A stretch of 64,000 bases of DNA, taken from assembly GCA_022842245.1 (NCBI GenBank), contig JALHPZ010000024.1, positions 37,880 to 101,879 on the forward strand, in the 5' to 3' direction. Shown here one piece after another: positions 42,590 to 51,971 of this stretch. Below the pieces are notes generated by a model. That model was not told the origin of the DNA. It worked only from the letters and a program-made list of their open reading frames with translations, and searched no databases. The position numbers and the translations under genes were made by a program. Positions within the stretch are counted from its first letter, which is position 1. Each line of letters begins with the position of its first letter. The DNA comes from Gemmataceae bacterium. GTDB taxonomy: Bacteria; Planctomycetota; Planctomycetia; Gemmatales; Gemmataceae.

Positions 42590-43060
42590 ATGCTCAAGCG
42601 CTCTCTCCTCGCCGCCGTCGCATTGGCCTTCGCCCTCGGCGCCGCCGTCGCAGCCGACGCCATCAAGCTCGAACTCAAGGACTTCAAGATGAAGTGCGCC
42701 TTCGACGGCGGTGCCGACCTCGTCGGCCACGACGAAGGCGAGAACCGTCTGTTCTTCTACGCGAACGGCACCGGCACCTGCGAAGTCAAGATCCCGGCCG
42801 ACGGCGAGTACACCATCAAGCTCGACATGGGCTGCACGAAGGCCGAGAAGGACTTTGCCCAGATCAAGCTCGCCGTCGGCGACACGGTCGTGAAGGAGAA
42901 GTTCGACCTGACGACGGAGGACCAGAAGGAATACACCTTCACGGCGAAGCTGAAGAAGGGCGATTCGAAACTCGTCGTGTCGTTCCTGAACGACAAGTTC
43001 AAGGAAGGCGAATACGACCTGAACTTCTTCCTTTACAAGGCGTCGATCGAGAAGAAGTGA
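42590..43060 (+). CDS. Secreted small beta-rich protein
   Basis: The 156-residue protein has a signal peptide (MLKRSLLAAVALAFALGAAVAA) and a beta-sandwich-like body with Asp/Gly-rich turns: LFFYANGTGTCEVKIPADGEYTIKLDMGC, then KKGDSKLVVSFLNDKFKEGEYDLNFFLYKA. It resembles the carbohydrate-binding or DUF5077-like modules of exported proteins, but I cannot name it. Four Cys residues could form disulphides. A strong terminator-like hairpin follows the stop. Confidence 0.7.
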   Translation: MLKRSLLAAVALAFALGAAVAADAIKLELKDFKMKCAFDGGADLVGHDEGENRLFFYANGTGTCEVKIPADGEYTIKLDMGCTKAEKDFAQIKLAVGDTVVKEKFDLTTEDQKEYTFTAKLKKGDSKLVVSFLNDKFKEGEYDLNFFLYKASIEKK

Positions 43061-43072
43061 GCGGATGGGACC

Positions 43073-43099
43073 GCCCACGGACGTTCGTCCGTGGGCTTC
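43073..43099 (+). terminator. Terminator after the secreted beta-rich protein
   Basis: GCCCACGGAC (43073-43082) pairs with GTCCGTGGGC (43087-43096) around a GTTC loop, followed by TTCTTT. It has the same architecture as the hairpins at 10496 and 11812. It lies 12 bases after the stop. Confidence 0.75.
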
Positions 43100-43172
43100 T
43101 TTGCGCTTGTGAATCGGCACGATTCCGGTTAATCTTCACCCATCTGCCGGCCGTCACATTCGAGTCGAAATC

Positions 43173-44564
43173 ATGCTCCGCCTCCTCGGCCGCCCCGCGC
43201 GGGCCTGCGACGGACTCACCCGCCGCGACCTCCTGCGCGCGGGCTCGCTCGCGATGCTCGCGGGTCTTCCGGCGCAAGCCGCGACGCGATCCCGCAAAGC
43301 GAAGGCGGTCATCCTTATCGATCTGTTCGGCGGGCCGAGCCATATCGACACCTTCGACCCGAAGCCCGACGCGCCGCCGGAGATCCGCGGCGAGTTCGCC
43401 ACCATTCCCAGTGTCCTCCCCGGCATCCGCGTCGCCGAGCACATCCCGAACCTCGCGAAGCGCCTCGACCGCACGACGCTCATCCGCACCGTCTCGCACC
43501 GGTACAACAGCCACAACCCGTACGGCGTGATGACCGGCTTCGACGGCGGCGACGACCGCACCGACTACTATGCGAAGCCGACGAATCACCCGAGCATGCC
43601 GTCGGTGGCGCAATTCTTCGGCGTCGGCGTCGGCCGCGAACTGCCGGGCTACGTCATGCTCCCCGCGCTGCCGGGCTACAGCCAGGGCCTGCGCCGGGCG
43701 GGGCCGTACGGCGGCTACCTCGGCCCGAAATTCGATCCGATGTTCAGCACCTGCGAACCGAAATGGTCGCGCAAGGTGACGGGGTCGAACAAGGATTTCT
43801 ACGACCACACGCTGGTGCCGATGGGCGAGCCGGAGTTGCCGAAGCTCGATGCCGGCGTGACACTTGACGTGCTCGCGTCGCGGCGGACGCTGGTCGAACA
43901 ACTCGACAGCGCCGAGCGCTCGCTCGAATCGTCCCCGCTCGCGGACAAGCGCCGGGCGGCGTTCGACATCCTGACGTCCCCGCGGGCGAAGGTCGCGTTC
44001 GACCTGTCGCGCGAAGCTCCGCGTACACGGGACCGCTACGGTCGCGACCTCTTCGGCAATAGCGTGCTGCTGGCGCGACGGCTCGTGGAATCGGGCGTCT
44101 CGTTCGTCACCGTGCACACCGAAGCGGCGCAGGGCAGCGGCCACTGGGACACGCACGACAACAACTTCCAACTCCTCAAGCACGTCCTGCTGCCGTTCCT
44201 CGATCGATCCGTTTCCGCGCTGATCGACGATCTGACCGAGCGCGGCCTGTTCGACGACGTGCTGGTGATGGTCCACGGCGACATGGGCCGCTCGCCCCGC
44301 GTGAACAAGGCCGCCGGCCGCGACCACTGGCCCCAGTGCGGCTTCTGCCTTCTCTTCGGCGGCGGCGTGAAGCAAGGCTATGTCCACGGCACGTCCGACA
44401 AGATCGCCGCCTATCCGAAGGATCATCCCGTCTCGTCCGGCGATATCGCCGCGACGTTTTACCACCTCGTCGGCGTCGATCCCGAAGCCACCGTGCCGGA
44501 CCACACCTTGCGGCCGATCCCGATCAGCCACGGCGGCAGCGTCGTGAACGCGGTCCTGGCGTGA
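43173..44564 (+). CDS. DUF1501 (Tat-exported alkaline-phosphatase-fold) protein
   Basis: The 463-residue protein has a twin-arginine signal (LTRRDLLRAGSLAMLAGLPA) and DUF1501 motifs: VILIDLFGGPSHIDTFDPKPDAP, LIRTVSHRYNSHNPYGVMTGF, a central VTVHTEAAQGSGHWDTHDNNF, and VMVHGDMGRSPRVNKAAGRDHWPQCGF with the metal-site residues of the alkaline-phosphatase-like fold. Partner DUF1549/DUF1553 cytochromes, usually upstream, are absent here. The gene may function with another cytochrome locus. A second DUF1501 gene is at 49893. Confidence 0.93.
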   Translation: MLRLLGRPARACDGLTRRDLLRAGSLAMLAGLPAQAATRSRKAKAVILIDLFGGPSHIDTFDPKPDAPPEIRGEFATIPSVLPGIRVAEHIPNLAKRLDRTTLIRTVSHRYNSHNPYGVMTGFDGGDDRTDYYAKPTNHPSMPSVAQFFGVGVGRELPGYVMLPALPGYSQGLRRAGPYGGYLGPKFDPMFSTCEPKWSRKVTGSNKDFYDHTLVPMGEPELPKLDAGVTLDVLASRRTLVEQLDSAERSLESSPLADKRRAAFDILTSPRAKVAFDLSREAPRTRDRYGRDLFGNSVLLARRLVESGVSFVTVHTEAAQGSGHWDTHDNNFQLLKHVLLPFLDRSVSALIDDLTERGLFDDVLVMVHGDMGRSPRVNKAAGRDHWPQCGFCLLFGGGVKQGYVHGTSDKIAAYPKDHPVSSGDIAATFYHLVGVDPEATVPDHTLRPIPISHGGSVVNAVLA

Positions 44565-44596
44565 ACGAAAACGGCCCGCTCCGAAGGAGCGGGCCG
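44562..44596 (-). terminator. Terminator for the fasciclin gene, between convergent genes
   Basis: A perfect 11-bp stem (CGGCCCGCTCC with GGAGCGGGCCG) closes a GAA loop at 44572-44596. On the minus strand it is followed by TTTTCGTTCA, so it terminates the fasciclin gene. The convergent DUF1501 gene ends 8 bases away. Confidence 0.9.
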
Positions 44597-44618
44597 AATC
44601 ACGAGTCCAACTCTCAAC

Positions 44619-45107
44619 TTATTCCTTCGGCATCAGCACGGCGTCGATCACGTGGATCACGCCGTTCTTGCACTTGATGTCCGTCTTGATCACCTTGACA
44701 CCGCCGAGGGTGACGGTCTCGCCGTCGACCTTGACCGCGAAGCTCGTGCCCTGGAGCGTTTCGACCTTCTTGCCGTCGGCCTTGACGACATCCGCCGCCA
44801 TCACGCTGCCCTTGACGACGTGCGCCGTCAGGATCGCGGTCAGCTTCTTCTTGTCCTTCAGCACGGCTTCGATCGTCTCCTTGCCGAGCTTGTCGAAGGC
44901 CGCGTTCGTCGGCGCGAACACGGTGAACGGGCCGTCGCCGTTGAGCGTGTCCACGAGGTCGGCCGCCTTGACGGCCGCGACGAGCGTGCTGAAATCCTTG
45001 TTGCCGACGGCCGCTTCCACGATCGTGGGAAGCTTCTTCTCTTCGGCGGTCGCGAACAGGCCGGTCGCGCAAACGGCCACGAGGGCCAGTGCGAAAATCT
45101 TCTTCAT
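44619..45107 (-). CDS. Secreted fasciclin (FAS1) domain protein
   Basis: The 162-residue protein has a signal peptide (MKKIFALALVAVCATGLFA) and one FAS1 domain: LVAAVKAADLVDTLNGDGPFTVFAPTNAAFDKLGKETIEAVLKDKKKLTAILTAHVVKGSVMA, then LGGVKVIKTDIKCKNGVIHVIDAVLMP with the H1 and H2 boxes. FAS1 domains mediate cell adhesion or matrix binding. I chose ATG 45107 (MKK) over 45119; the four-residue extension MRCT does not resemble a signal peptide start. The gene has a palindrome upstream and a terminator downstream, so it is monocistronic. Confidence 0.95.
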   Translation of the reverse strand: MKKIFALALVAVCATGLFATAEEKKLPTIVEAAVGNKDFSTLVAAVKAADLVDTLNGDGPFTVFAPTNAAFDKLGKETIEAVLKDKKKLTAILTAHVVKGSVMAADVVKADGKKVETLQGTSFAVKVDGETVTLGGVKVIKTDIKCKNGVIHVIDAVLMPKE

Positions 45108-45131
45108 CGTGCATCTCACTGAAAGGGTCGT

Positions 45132-45152
45132 GTTGAGAACCTTTTTCTCAAC
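45132..45152. promoter_or_regulatory. Palindrome upstream of the fasciclin gene
   Basis: GTTGAGAA (45132-45139) and TTCTCAAC (45145-45152) form an 8-bp inverted repeat around CCTTT. It lies about 25 bases upstream of the fasciclin start on the minus strand, so it may be a regulatory site or a leader hairpin. Confidence 0.45.
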
Positions 45153-45221
45153 TCGGTCTCATTCGTAGGCGCGCGGTGAAGTGACAAATCAAGTGCTGAG
45201 AAAGAATTCATCGAATCGCCA

Positions 45222-46202
45222 TCAGCCGCCGATCGCGTGCATTGTGCGAGTCGGCTTCACGAACTTCGCGGAATTGATCTCGTGGCCCTCCCACTTCGCG
45301 GCCACGTTGCGGCGGATCGTGTCCGCAATCGCGCCTTCCGTGCCCTCGCTTCGCAAGAGCGCCTTCACGTCCACTTCGTCGTGTGCGAACAGGCAGTTGC
45401 GGACCTTGCCGTCGGCCGTGAGGCGGATGCGGTTGCAGCTCTTGCAGAACGGCCGCGACACCGACGCGATGATGCCGACGCTTCCGCGGCGGTCGGCGTA
45501 GTCGAACTCCATGGCCGGCGCGCGCGGGTCATAGTCCGGCGATGGCGCGAGCGGCGAGACTTCGCGTTCCAACAGCTCCAGCAGTTCGTGCGCGAGGAAG
45601 CACTTCTCGCGCTCCCAGGCCTCCGCGCCGATCGGCATGTACTCGATGAAGCGCAGCTCGAAGCCGTTCTCGCGGCAATAATTCGCGAGCGGAACGGCGT
45701 CGTGTTCGATGAAGCCGCGAATCGCGACGGCGTTCAGCTTGATCGCGAATCCGAGCGCTTTGGCTTCCTCCAAGCTGGCGAGCACGTCGTCGAGGCCGTC
45801 GCGCCGCGACAACTCGCGGAAGCGGCCGGTGTCCAGTGTATCGAGCGAGACGTTGAGTCGCGTCAGTCCCGCGTCGCGCAGCGCGGCGGCCTGGCCCTTC
45901 AGGAGAAGGCCGTTCGTCGTGAGGCCGATATCGGTGATTCCCGGAATGGGAACGAGCAGGCGAACGAGCTTGTGCAGGTCCTTGCGCATCAGCGGTTCGC
46001 CGCCAGTGAGGCGGATCTTGTTCACGCCGAGCGGCGCGGCGACGCGCACGAACTTCGTGATCTCTTCGAACGTGAGGAGTTCGCCGCGGTCGAGGAACGT
46101 CACGTCCTCCGGCATGCAGTAGGTGCAGCGCAGGTTGCAGCGATCCGTGACGGAAATCCGCAGGTTGTCGTGAACGCGGCCGAAGGAGTCGATCAAAGTC
46201 AT
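45222..46202 (-). CDS. moaA: GTP 3',8-cyclase MoaA
   Basis: The 326-residue protein is the radical-SAM enzyme of the first molybdenum cofactor step. The N-terminal cluster motif is TDRCNLRCTYCMPEDV, the GGEPL SAM motif follows (RLTGGEPLMRKDL), and the C-terminal second cluster is FCKSCNRIRLTADGKVRNCLF. The C-terminus ends AIGG, the Gly-Gly tail needed for activity. It is far from moaE (217), so Moco genes are dispersed. The repeat at 46210 begins 8 bases upstream of its start. Confidence 0.97.
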   Translation of the reverse strand: MTLIDSFGRVHDNLRISVTDRCNLRCTYCMPEDVTFLDRGELLTFEEITKFVRVAAPLGVNKIRLTGGEPLMRKDLHKLVRLLVPIPGITDIGLTTNGLLLKGQAAALRDAGLTRLNVSLDTLDTGRFRELSRRDGLDDVLASLEEAKALGFAIKLNAVAIRGFIEHDAVPLANYCRENGFELRFIEYMPIGAEAWEREKCFLAHELLELLEREVSPLAPSPDYDPRAPAMEFDYADRRGSVGIIASVSRPFCKSCNRIRLTADGKVRNCLFAHDEVDVKALLRSEGTEGAIADTIRRNVAAKWEGHEINSAKFVKPTRTMHAIGG

Positions 46203-46209
46203 GGTTTCA

Positions 46210-46330
46210 GTTTAGCGGCGAGGCGGAGTCTTCGGAGCCGAGCGCGGCGGGCGTCGGATTGAATTCCACGAGTTCCCTGTACGAACGACGTGACGCGCTC
46301 CGCTCCGAAGACTCCGCGTCGCCGCTAAAC
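46210..46330. repeat. Inverted-repeat element of the GGCGGAGTCTTCGG family
   Basis: GTTTAGCGGCGAGGCGGAGT (46210) and the complementary ACTCCGCGTCGCCGCTAAAC (ending 46330) are inverted ends of a 121-bp unit between moaA and the acyl-CoA dehydrogenase. The right end supplies the TAG stop of the dehydrogenase gene (46325-46327). Related single arms occur at 20778, 20893 and 59381. Confidence 0.8.
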
Positions 46331-48094
46331 GATCTTCTCGATCATCTGATCCGCGACCTTCACGCAATCCGCGTCGTCGTGGTCGGTCAGCGCCGCGAAG
46401 TTCGCGGTCATCCGCCGATTCGCGATCTTCAGGAAGTACCGCCCCGCCGACACGTTGGCATGCACATCGTCGCTTGGGTTCTCCAGCAGGTGGTCCAGCC
46501 GCGAGAGCACGCAAGCGGACACATACAAGTCGATCGCGATGTCCGCGATCCGCTCGTGGATCAACTGCGCCTGCACGAACTTCGTCTCGTCCTTCAGCCG
46601 CAGGAAGACGTGCGGCAGCTCCAGGCCGAACTTCTTCACCTGCCGCGCGAAGGCCGTCACCTCGTCGTCGAGCTTCGGGCTCTTCACCGGCACGCTCGGC
46701 GTGCTGGCCCACGGGATCACGAGCTGCGTGCCGACGCCCAGGGCCGCGCCGATCTTGCGGAAACTCCAGCGGCCGCCCATCATGTCGTCGCGCAGTTGCT
46801 TCAAGTACTCCCCCGGTGCCCGGCAGCCGACCACGGCGATGAACGCCTTCAGCACGTCGTTCGCCCCCTCGCCGATCAGGTTGATCCGCGCGTCGCGCAT
46901 CCAGCGCTCGTAGGGCTGGTCGCTGAAGTACGCCTTGCCGCCGAAGACCTGGATGCAATCGTTCACGATGGTCCAGAGGTGTTCGGTTGAGAACACTTTC
47001 AACATCGCCGTCTCGAGCATGAAGTCGTCGTGCGCGCCGTCGATCCCGGCGGCGCACACGGCTGTGGCCGATTCCATTGCGAAGGCGTGCGCCGAGGCGA
47101 AGGCGATCTTCTTCTTCACCAACTCGAACTCGCTCAAGGTCTGCTGGAACTGCGTGCGCGTCTTGGCGTGCTTGGTCATCGCTTCGATGCACGCCTTCGC
47201 GTGGCCGGTGCAGCTCGCGCCGAACGTGACGCGCCCGAAGTCCAGCACCGTCAGCGCGACCTTCAGCCCCTTGCCCATCGGCCCCAGCACGTTCGCCTTC
47301 GGCACGCGCATGTTCGTGAAGCGCAGCTTCCCCGTGGCCGTGCCGCGGATGCCGCACTTCTCCGCCCGCTTCTCCACCACCTCGAAGCCGGGCATGTCGG
47401 GCGACACGAGGAACGCCGTCACCTTGCTCTTGCCGTCGGCGTCCGGCGTGCGCGCCATCACCGTCAGCACGTCCGCGATGCCGCCGTTGGTGATGTAGTG
47501 CTTGGTGCCGTTCAAGATGAAGTCGTCGCCGTCCGGCGTCGCCGTCGTCTGCACGTTCCCCGCGTCCGACCCCGCCTCCGGCTCCGTGAGCGCGAACGCC
47601 GCGATCTTCCGCGCCGCCACGAGGTCCGGCAGCCAGCGGTCCTGCTGCTCCTTCGTGCCGAAGAGCAGAAGCGCGCGGATGCCGATGCTGTGGTGGGCGT
47701 TCACGAACACGGCGGTGCTGGAGCAGTGCCCGCCGAGGATCTCCATGATGCGGAGGTACTGCTGCTGATTGAACGCGAGGCCGCCGTGTTCGCGCGGCGC
47801 GGTCATGCCGAGGACGCCGAGGTCGGCGAGGCCGCGCACGACGGAGTCGGGGATCATCGCCTCGCGATCGATCCGCATGTGGTCGATCCGGTCCTTCGCG
47901 AACTGGCGGACCTTCGCCGCGGCTTCGGAGGCGAGATGTTCCTGGTCGGGCGAGAGCCGCGGATAGGGGAAGACGAGATCCCCGCGGACCTTGCCGAAAA
48001 AGAGCGCCTTGGCGAATCCGAGTTGGTCGACGGCTCCGAGGAGTTCCTCGACGTCCTTCTTCTGCTCCGCGACCTGCGCCGCCGTGAGGGCCAT
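46325..48094 (-). CDS. Acyl-CoA dehydrogenase
   Basis: The 589-residue protein is a long ACAD (VLCAD/ACAD9 type): FALTEPEAGSDAGNVQTTATPDG (FAD and substrate site), then VLGPMGKGLKVALTVLDFGRVTFGASCTGHAKACIEAM, FASAHAFAMESAT, and IQVFGGKAYFSDQPYERWMRDARINLIGEGANDVLKAFI with the catalytic Glu in the GEGANDV segment. It oxidises long-chain acyl-CoA. The ATG at 48094 was chosen; upstream sequence in the frame is not conserved. Its stop codon lies in the flanking repeat element. Confidence 0.95.
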   Translation of the reverse strand: MALTAAQVAEQKKDVEELLGAVDQLGFAKALFFGKVRGDLVFPYPRLSPDQEHLASEAAAKVRQFAKDRIDHMRIDREAMIPDSVVRGLADLGVLGMTAPREHGGLAFNQQQYLRIMEILGGHCSSTAVFVNAHHSIGIRALLLFGTKEQQDRWLPDLVAARKIAAFALTEPEAGSDAGNVQTTATPDGDDFILNGTKHYITNGGIADVLTVMARTPDADGKSKVTAFLVSPDMPGFEVVEKRAEKCGIRGTATGKLRFTNMRVPKANVLGPMGKGLKVALTVLDFGRVTFGASCTGHAKACIEAMTKHAKTRTQFQQTLSEFELVKKKIAFASAHAFAMESATAVCAAGIDGAHDDFMLETAMLKVFSTEHLWTIVNDCIQVFGGKAYFSDQPYERWMRDARINLIGEGANDVLKAFIAVVGCRAPGEYLKQLRDDMMGGRWSFRKIGAALGVGTQLVIPWASTPSVPVKSPKLDDEVTAFARQVKKFGLELPHVFLRLKDETKFVQAQLIHERIADIAIDLYVSACVLSRLDHLLENPSDDVHANVSAGRYFLKIANRRMTANFAALTDHDDADCVKVADQMIEKIV

Positions 48095-48312
48095 GGCCGA
48101 TCTCCGCGCGAGAAAGGGGGCACTGCATTGTACGCGATGGGGGCCGTTCCTCGCGATCCCGCACGGCAATTCACCTTCCCGACGAAGCCGATACCGCAGG
48201 GAAGTTATCGGCGATCGCGGACCGGTCGCTGGAGGAATCCGCAAAGCCGAAACTCGGCGCGGCCGAGGGGATCGGGTAGAATGACGCGCATTGCCGTTTC
48301 GGAGTACGAACC

Positions 48313-48549
48313 GTGACCACGCTGTCGCAGGAACTGATCGATCGAGGCTTGCAACTGCCCCCCGACGAGCGGGAGCGCTTCGCGAACCTGCTGTTGGATA
48401 GCCTCGAAAGCGGGGAAGTCGAAGACCCGGAACTGCAAGCGGAAATCCAGCGTCGCTGGGACCGTTACGAAAGCGGGGAGGAGAGAGCGTATTCGCTCGA
48501 AGAATTTCAGGCTGAATTGCAAAAGCAGATCGAAGCCCGCAAGAAATAA
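48313..48549 (+). CDS. Addiction module antidote-like protein (TIGR02574 type), no adjacent toxin
   Basis: The 78-residue protein begins MTTLSQELIDRGLQLPPDERERFANLLLDSLESGEVEDPELQAEIQRRWDRYESGEERAYSLEEF, the small acidic TIGR02574 putative addiction-module type. Usually a RelE/ParE toxin gene follows. Here the next gene downstream is a DUF1501 fragment, so this antitoxin is an orphan. A related gene with its toxin lies at 49304-49884. Confidence 0.75.
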   Translation: MTTLSQELIDRGLQLPPDERERFANLLLDSLESGEVEDPELQAEIQRRWDRYESGEERAYSLEEFQAELQKQIEARKK

Positions 48550-48572
48550 CAATTCGATCGTGACCCTCCCCC

Positions 48573-48677
48573 ATGCATACTCCCCTCGCCCGCCGGTGGT
48601 TCCTTCAGCACTGCGGCGTCGGCCTCAGAGGTGAGGCGAGCGATTCGGGTCAGATCCTGCCGTTCGACTTGGAGTGA
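48573..48677 (+). pseudogene. DUF1501 start fragment (decayed duplicate)
   Basis: The frame reads MHTPLARRWFLQ-H-CGVGL and then diverges into unrelated residues to a TGA after 34 codons. Its first 19 codons plus 3 upstream bases (48570-48626) match the start of the DUF1501 gene at 49893 with two base differences. It is a short remnant left by duplication or insertion. Confidence 0.85.
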
Positions 48678-48696
48678 CGTCAACGGAGAATCGACG

Positions 48697-49242
48697 ATGT
48701 CGAGGCGAACATCAATCTCGGTCGTGATCTTCTCGTGCCTAGTTCTGCTCGCCGCATTCCAGTTCGTTGGTGTACGCGGCGAGGAGGGCAAGAAACTCAA
48801 GCCACGTCTGGAAGGCTCGGTGCACAACTACCAATCCCGGGCTTGGAAACACTGGAGCGTCGCATTCTGGACCGATGGTAAAGTGTTCTGGCACGGTGTG
48901 CCAATCGGCGTCGAACTGCGCTTCTATGCGGACAACGGCAATTTCACCGGTCGGAAACTCACCGCAACGTTTACACTTATCGACAAGAAATCAAAGGAAT
49001 CGGTCGGGTCGAACAAGATCGAACTGGAACTCGAGAAAGTCGCGTCGGATTTTTCGATCTATGGAATCTCCATTGAGAACATCACGCCTAACAAAGAGAA
49101 CCCCCGGTTCTCGGTAAGGTACGAGACGGGTCGGTACAACCTCCAGTGCGAAATCCATCTCGACGATTCCAAGATCGCCACGTTTGAAGACGCGTGGATT
49201 AGCGTGGAAGAACGCAACCGACCGCCAGAGCGGAAGAAGTAG
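48697..49242 (+). CDS. Hypothetical secreted protein
   Basis: The 181-residue protein has a signal peptide (SISVVIFSCLVLLAAFQFVGVRG) and a beta-rich body with no motif I recognise (GVPIGVELRFYADNGNFTGRKL, YETGRYNLQCEIHLDDSK). The ATG at 48697 has ACGGAGAA upstream, a good ribosome-binding site. It lies within the segment bracketed by the DUF1501 duplication and looks more AT-rich than its neighbours. Confidence 0.7.
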   Translation: MSRRTSISVVIFSCLVLLAAFQFVGVRGEEGKKLKPRLEGSVHNYQSRAWKHWSVAFWTDGKVFWHGVPIGVELRFYADNGNFTGRKLTATFTLIDKKSKESVGSNKIELELEKVASDFSIYGISIENITPNKENPRFSVRYETGRYNLQCEIHLDDSKIATFEDAWISVEERNRPPERKK

Positions 49243-49303
49243 CGCTCGGCGCGGTGGAACGAACCAGGTAGAATGGCCTCGGGATCTTTCGAGGACGAAG
49301 ACC

Positions 49304-49570
49304 ATGAGCGCAATGGCTGAAGCTGAACCGGTTGACGAACTTCTGCGACGGGCCTTACAGCTTTCGCCGTCCGCGCGCGATCGGATCGCGATGGGCATCC
49401 TCGATAGCCTCCTCGGCCCGACGGACGACGAGAAAACACTCCGAGCCGCATGGAGTGAGGAACTCGACCGGAGAATGGCCGATATCGAAGCCGGCACGGT
49501 CGAACTGCTCGACGCCGATACGGCCTTGGACGCGCTCGAGAAGCGCTATCGCGAGAAGCACGGCCGATGA
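49304..49570 (+). CDS. Addiction module antidote-like protein
   Basis: The 88-residue protein has the TIGR02574 type layout: LLRRALQLSPSARDRIAMGILDSLLGPTDDEKTLRAAWSEELDRRMADIEAGTVELLDADTALDAL. It overlaps the RelE/ParE-like toxin start by 4 bases (ATGA), so the pair forms one translational unit. It probably neutralises the linked toxin. Confidence 0.88.
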   Translation: MSAMAEAEPVDELLRRALQLSPSARDRIAMGILDSLLGPTDDEKTLRAAWSEELDRRMADIEAGTVELLDADTALDALEKRYREKHGR

Positions 49571-49884
49571 GATTCCGCATCCATCCGGAAGCCAACGAAG
49601 AAGTAGACAAAGGGGCCGATTTCTACGGCGAACGTTCGTTTAATCTCGGCCTCGATTTCCTCGCCGCGGTCCGGGACTCATACGCTCGCATCCGCGAACA
49701 CCCGGATCGCTATCCTCAGGCCGAAGACGCGCCGTTGAATCGCAATGTCCGCTACTTCTACCTCGGTCGATTTCCGTTTCGGATCATTTATTGGCATCGG
49801 AGTACGGACGAGATTTTCATCCTCGCCGTCGCGAACACGAGCCGTCGGCCCGGCTACTGGAAACGACGGCTGAAAACTATCTGA
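49567..49884 (+). CDS. RelE/ParE-family toxin
   Basis: The 105-residue protein is a RelE/ParE-type toxin: RIHPEANEEVDKGADFYGERSFNLGLDFLAAVRDSYARIREHPDRYP, then VRYFYLGRFPFRIIYWHRSTDEIFILAVANTSRRPGYWKRRL, with the basic residues of the ribosome- or DNA-gyrase-targeting group. The target is not clear from sequence. It ends 8 bases before the DUF1501 start. The antitoxin precedes it. Confidence 0.9.
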   Translation: MRFRIHPEANEEVDKGADFYGERSFNLGLDFLAAVRDSYARIREHPDRYPQAEDAPLNRNVRYFYLGRFPFRIIYWHRSTDEIFILAVANTSRRPGYWKRRLKTI

Positions 49885-49892
49885 GTAATCCC

Positions 49893-51278
<1,386 letters not shown>

Positions 51279-51296
51279 TCTCGACGACCCGATAGG

Positions 51297-51965
51297 ATGA
51301 TCGAAGAATCCATCGCCGGGGGCGAATCACCCGGTGGCGGGACCGCACGACGCGGCCCGCGTTCCGAGGCACGGCCGCAGATGAACCAGCAACCCTCTCC
51401 CCCCGACGCCGAGATCGTGCCGCCGACGGTCGAAGTTCGCCTCCCGCGGAAGGACGAGGCGCTGGCGGTACGGCCGGCGCTCGCGCCGATGGCTCCGACC
51501 GCGAGCGAGGAGCAACTGGCGGACCGCATCTTGCAGATCATCCTCGCCAAGACGGCCGAGCATCGGGCGGCCCACGGTGCCGGCCCCACGCCGGCGGGCC
51601 TGGTGCCGCCGGAGAAGATGTACGGCACCGTGAAGCACATTCCGCCGGAGATCGGCCTGCCCAACAGCCAGAGCCTCTGGAAGTTCTTCGTCGCGGGCAT
51701 CCTCGGCGAGGTCAAGACCATCGCCCGCATGTACTTCGACCCGCGGTACCGCCTCAGTCGCGTGGCCCAGATCGGCGTGCCGGTGCTCCTGGCGCTCTAC
51801 GTGCTGAACTACTTCTTCTTCACCTACACCTGCGCCCTGCCCGTGCTGCCGATGGTGGCCGAACGGCTCATGTACATTCCGCTGACGCTCGCGCTGTATA
51901 AAGTGCTGGTGCGCGAGGTTGCCCGCTATCGCGAAGTCCTGGCTTACCTCGCCCGCTACGGTTGA
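51297..51965 (+). CDS. Hypothetical membrane protein
   Basis: The 222-residue protein has a disordered Pro/Glu-rich N-terminal half (PPDAEIVPPTVEVRLPRKDE), then one or two hydrophobic segments in the last third (IGVPVLLALYVLNYFFFTYTCALPVLPMV). A later ATG at 51381 (MNQQPS) is also possible, and neither start has a clear ribosome-binding site. The stop is 6 bases before pdxJ, so it is probably in the same transcript. Family not recognised. Confidence 0.65.
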   Translation: MIEESIAGGESPGGGTARRGPRSEARPQMNQQPSPPDAEIVPPTVEVRLPRKDEALAVRPALAPMAPTASEEQLADRILQIILAKTAEHRAAHGAGPTPAGLVPPEKMYGTVKHIPPEIGLPNSQSLWKFFVAGILGEVKTIARMYFDPRYRLSRVAQIGVPVLLALYVLNYFFFTYTCALPVLPMVAERLMYIPLTLALYKVLVREVARYREVLAYLARYG

Positions 51966-51971
51966 ACCCCC

